Origin: Siphonodentalium dalli
Lineage: Eukaryota; Mollusca; Scaphopoda; Gadilida; Siphonodentaliidae
NCBI GenBank assembly: GCA_032622095.1
Contig: CP136064.1
Coordinates: forward strand, 251,104,484-251,168,483
Direction: 5' to 3'
DNA: 64,000 bases
The notes beneath the pieces are model-generated. The model made no database searches and was not told where the DNA came from. It saw nothing but the letters and a program-made list of their open reading frames with translations. Each line of letters begins with the position of its first letter. Position 1 is the first letter of the stretch. This document shows, piece after piece, positions 39,601 to 42,600 of this stretch. The position numbers were made by a program, and so were the translations under genes.

Positions 39601-42600
39601 TTTGATGTTTCCATCGTGGACTTTGTAATTCTAAATCGTTATCTGGTGGAGTTGCCAGTTACTCGCTGATGGCCGGTGGTTTGCCGCAGTTGGTTGACAA
39701 GTTTATCAGCCATTGAAATCATTGTTAGATTAGCCGTAAGTGTGCAGATTTCCACCACCACTAAAACTGGCAAGTCGTGATATGGCCTTAGTTGTTGAAA
39801 GCGACATTCAACCCCAATCAATCAATCAAGCCGCATGACAACTGTCACAGGTTACCTTATTTTTTGTTGCTGACTTTACCTTTTGTCGTGTTATATTCCA
39901 AAGTTAATTTGTGATAGCATTGATCACCATGCAAAGTCACAGTGACTGACATTACATCACCTGTTGAACTCTCGCAAAGGCGTCTGTGCATGTCAATATA
40001 TTTCTGGAAGAAGATCATTGGAAGATTTGCTAGGCTGCCAAATATTTCATGTGGTGAAAAATAACAGATATAAAAATTGAAATCTGATAACTTTGAGCTT
40101 TGATGGGTGGGTTCCTCGACTCGATTCAAATATTTTTTGCCCCAGAAGCCAACGAAATAGTAATTTAGGGGCGTTCAATCGGATTATGTATCTTTAACAA
40201 GTAAATCCCTTGGAACATGTTCTGGTTATAAGTTGATTGTTGAACTTATTGTCTGAACATTTCCCTCCAATAAATTGGACTCCTTCTGCACTTTTATTTT
40301 CTGCGTCTGCTTAGTTTTACTGAAAACCCCTCCATACGAACAAAAGACCATTCCAATGTATGCTATTATAACTGTGTGGCAGAATCCATTTAGTATAGAA
40401 AGGGCTAAGCTACAAATTTGATCTAATCAGTCATAAAATGATATATTATCTGAGTCGTTTCTGATTACAGTTCCATACACAGTGGACCTTGTATTATTGA
40501 CTGTGTTGAGTGTGCTGTTAACAGTCCTGCCAATGAAGGGATTCAGCCGTTTCTTAGGGGTAATTATCTACTAATATACATGAATAATAGGGCCCTGTGA
40601 ATTGGTTCTGTGTGATTTGAAATTGTTTGTCTGATTCAATTCAACTCAAAATTGGCTGTCCTGATTCAAATTTTGTTGAATCATTTTATTCACAAGATAA
40701 ACTTCCCTGGTTTTTTTTTTTTGGCACGAAGAGACTTCACTGTAAAAATTAACAACCACACATGTGTACAGATAGCAGTGCCGCAAATGATCTAAACTGC
40801 ACAATCTCTGTAATAATGACTACCGGGATGCGAGATTCCAGGAATTACGGGTCACAAGGGAATTACAAAATCATTCTGCAAACCTCATTCGCCTCCGTTC
40901 AGTATACTACCATAAGTCAAAGAGTTCAATATTACATAAATGACAGTTACTGTATTTGGTATTTGTTTGAAATAACTTCCATGTTCCGAGTTTAACTTTA
41001 ATTTCCATGAACTATATTAATTAAACTACATATAGTATATATAATATATGGAATATTAAATTTTGAGCCGGTCATTGGCTGTGTCCGTGAGAAGCAGGGA
41101 AAACGAATTTGCATGGACTTACAAGAATTTGTATAGTTTTTCTCAGATTTAGTCTGTTGCAGTGACCAGCCTAGAGGGGGACATTTCTCCCTAAAATGTG
41201 CCACTTCTCCCTATTTCTGTTTCAGGGAGAAGTGACCTCTCTCATATACCAGTATGCATATGTCCCTATAGCATATATAAAGTGTATTTCCTGATTATAA
41301 TAGGGTTCTTACTAGCTATAATGGTTTTATAAATGGGTTCTTGTGTTGCATACTACTTATTATGCCCCCGACTTAAAGTCGGCGTGTATATAGTCGACTT
41401 CTCCGTCCGTACGTCCGTCCATCCGTCCGTACAAACATTTTGCATTATTGTACAGCAACCGCTGGGCAGATTTAGCTGATATTTGGTATGGTGATAGAGC
41501 AGCATGGGGGAACAGCTACATGCATAGCGCGGGTTTCGTCCATCCATTTTCACCAGAGTTATGGCCCTTTTTTACTTAGAAAATTAAATTTTTCTCTTGT
41601 TTGTTTGGGTTTCCAGATGATAGCGTGAGCTTTGGTGATACGATTGCAAATCCCGTATTTTTGTGGATCAGTTATATGAAAATACATGTCAAGTGCGAAT
41701 TTGGGTATGATCTGGTGTTTTTGCCAGAGTTATGGCACTTTTTTCAACTTAGAAATCCGTCCGTACGTCCGTCCATACAAACATTTTGCATTATTGTTCA
41801 GCAACCGCTTGGCAGATTTAGCTGTTATTTGGTATGGTGATAGAGCAGCATGGGGGAACAGCTACATGCATAGTGCGGGTTTTGTCCACCCATTTTCACC
41901 AGAGTTATGGCCCTTTTTTTACTTAGAAAGTTCAATTTTGTCCGTCCGTACAAACATTTTGCATTATTGTTCAGCAACCGCTGGGCAGATTTAGCTGATA
42001 TTTGGTATGGTGATAGAGCAGCATGGGGGAACAGCTACATGCATAGCGGGGTTTCGTCCACCCATTTTCACCAGAGTTATGGCCCTTTTTTGACTTAGAA
42101 AATTCAATTTTGTCTGTCCGTACAAACATTTTGCATTATTGTTCAGCAACCGCTGGGCAGATTTAGCTGATATTTGGTATGGTGATACCGTCCATGCTTA
42201 ATCCGAATTGCTACGGTCGGGGGCAAATGCCACGCGACAGCGTACCTCTTGTTGGATCATATAAGGCTGATGTTGGGTGTAAATTATGAACTTCAGCCAT
42301 TGTGTCTTCTCCCTGATAACAGTCCACTTCTCCCTAATGACCTAACATGGAGAAGTGACTTCTCCCAATTTGAAACTTCTAGACTGGTCTTTGATCTGTT
42401 GTACAAACAATTTTCAATGCTTTTCTTGCGATTTGTTTGATAATGAATGCTAAAACTAGAAACTAATCCTATGTCATTCTGTTTCCAGGTTGAAGATGGA
42501 CATTATGGCTTTAGATGCATTCTGCTGGCATTTGTTGCCGCTCATTTTGTCGCCAGCCTACTTGGTGAAGTGTGTATTATTTTTATGTCACAATTTACCC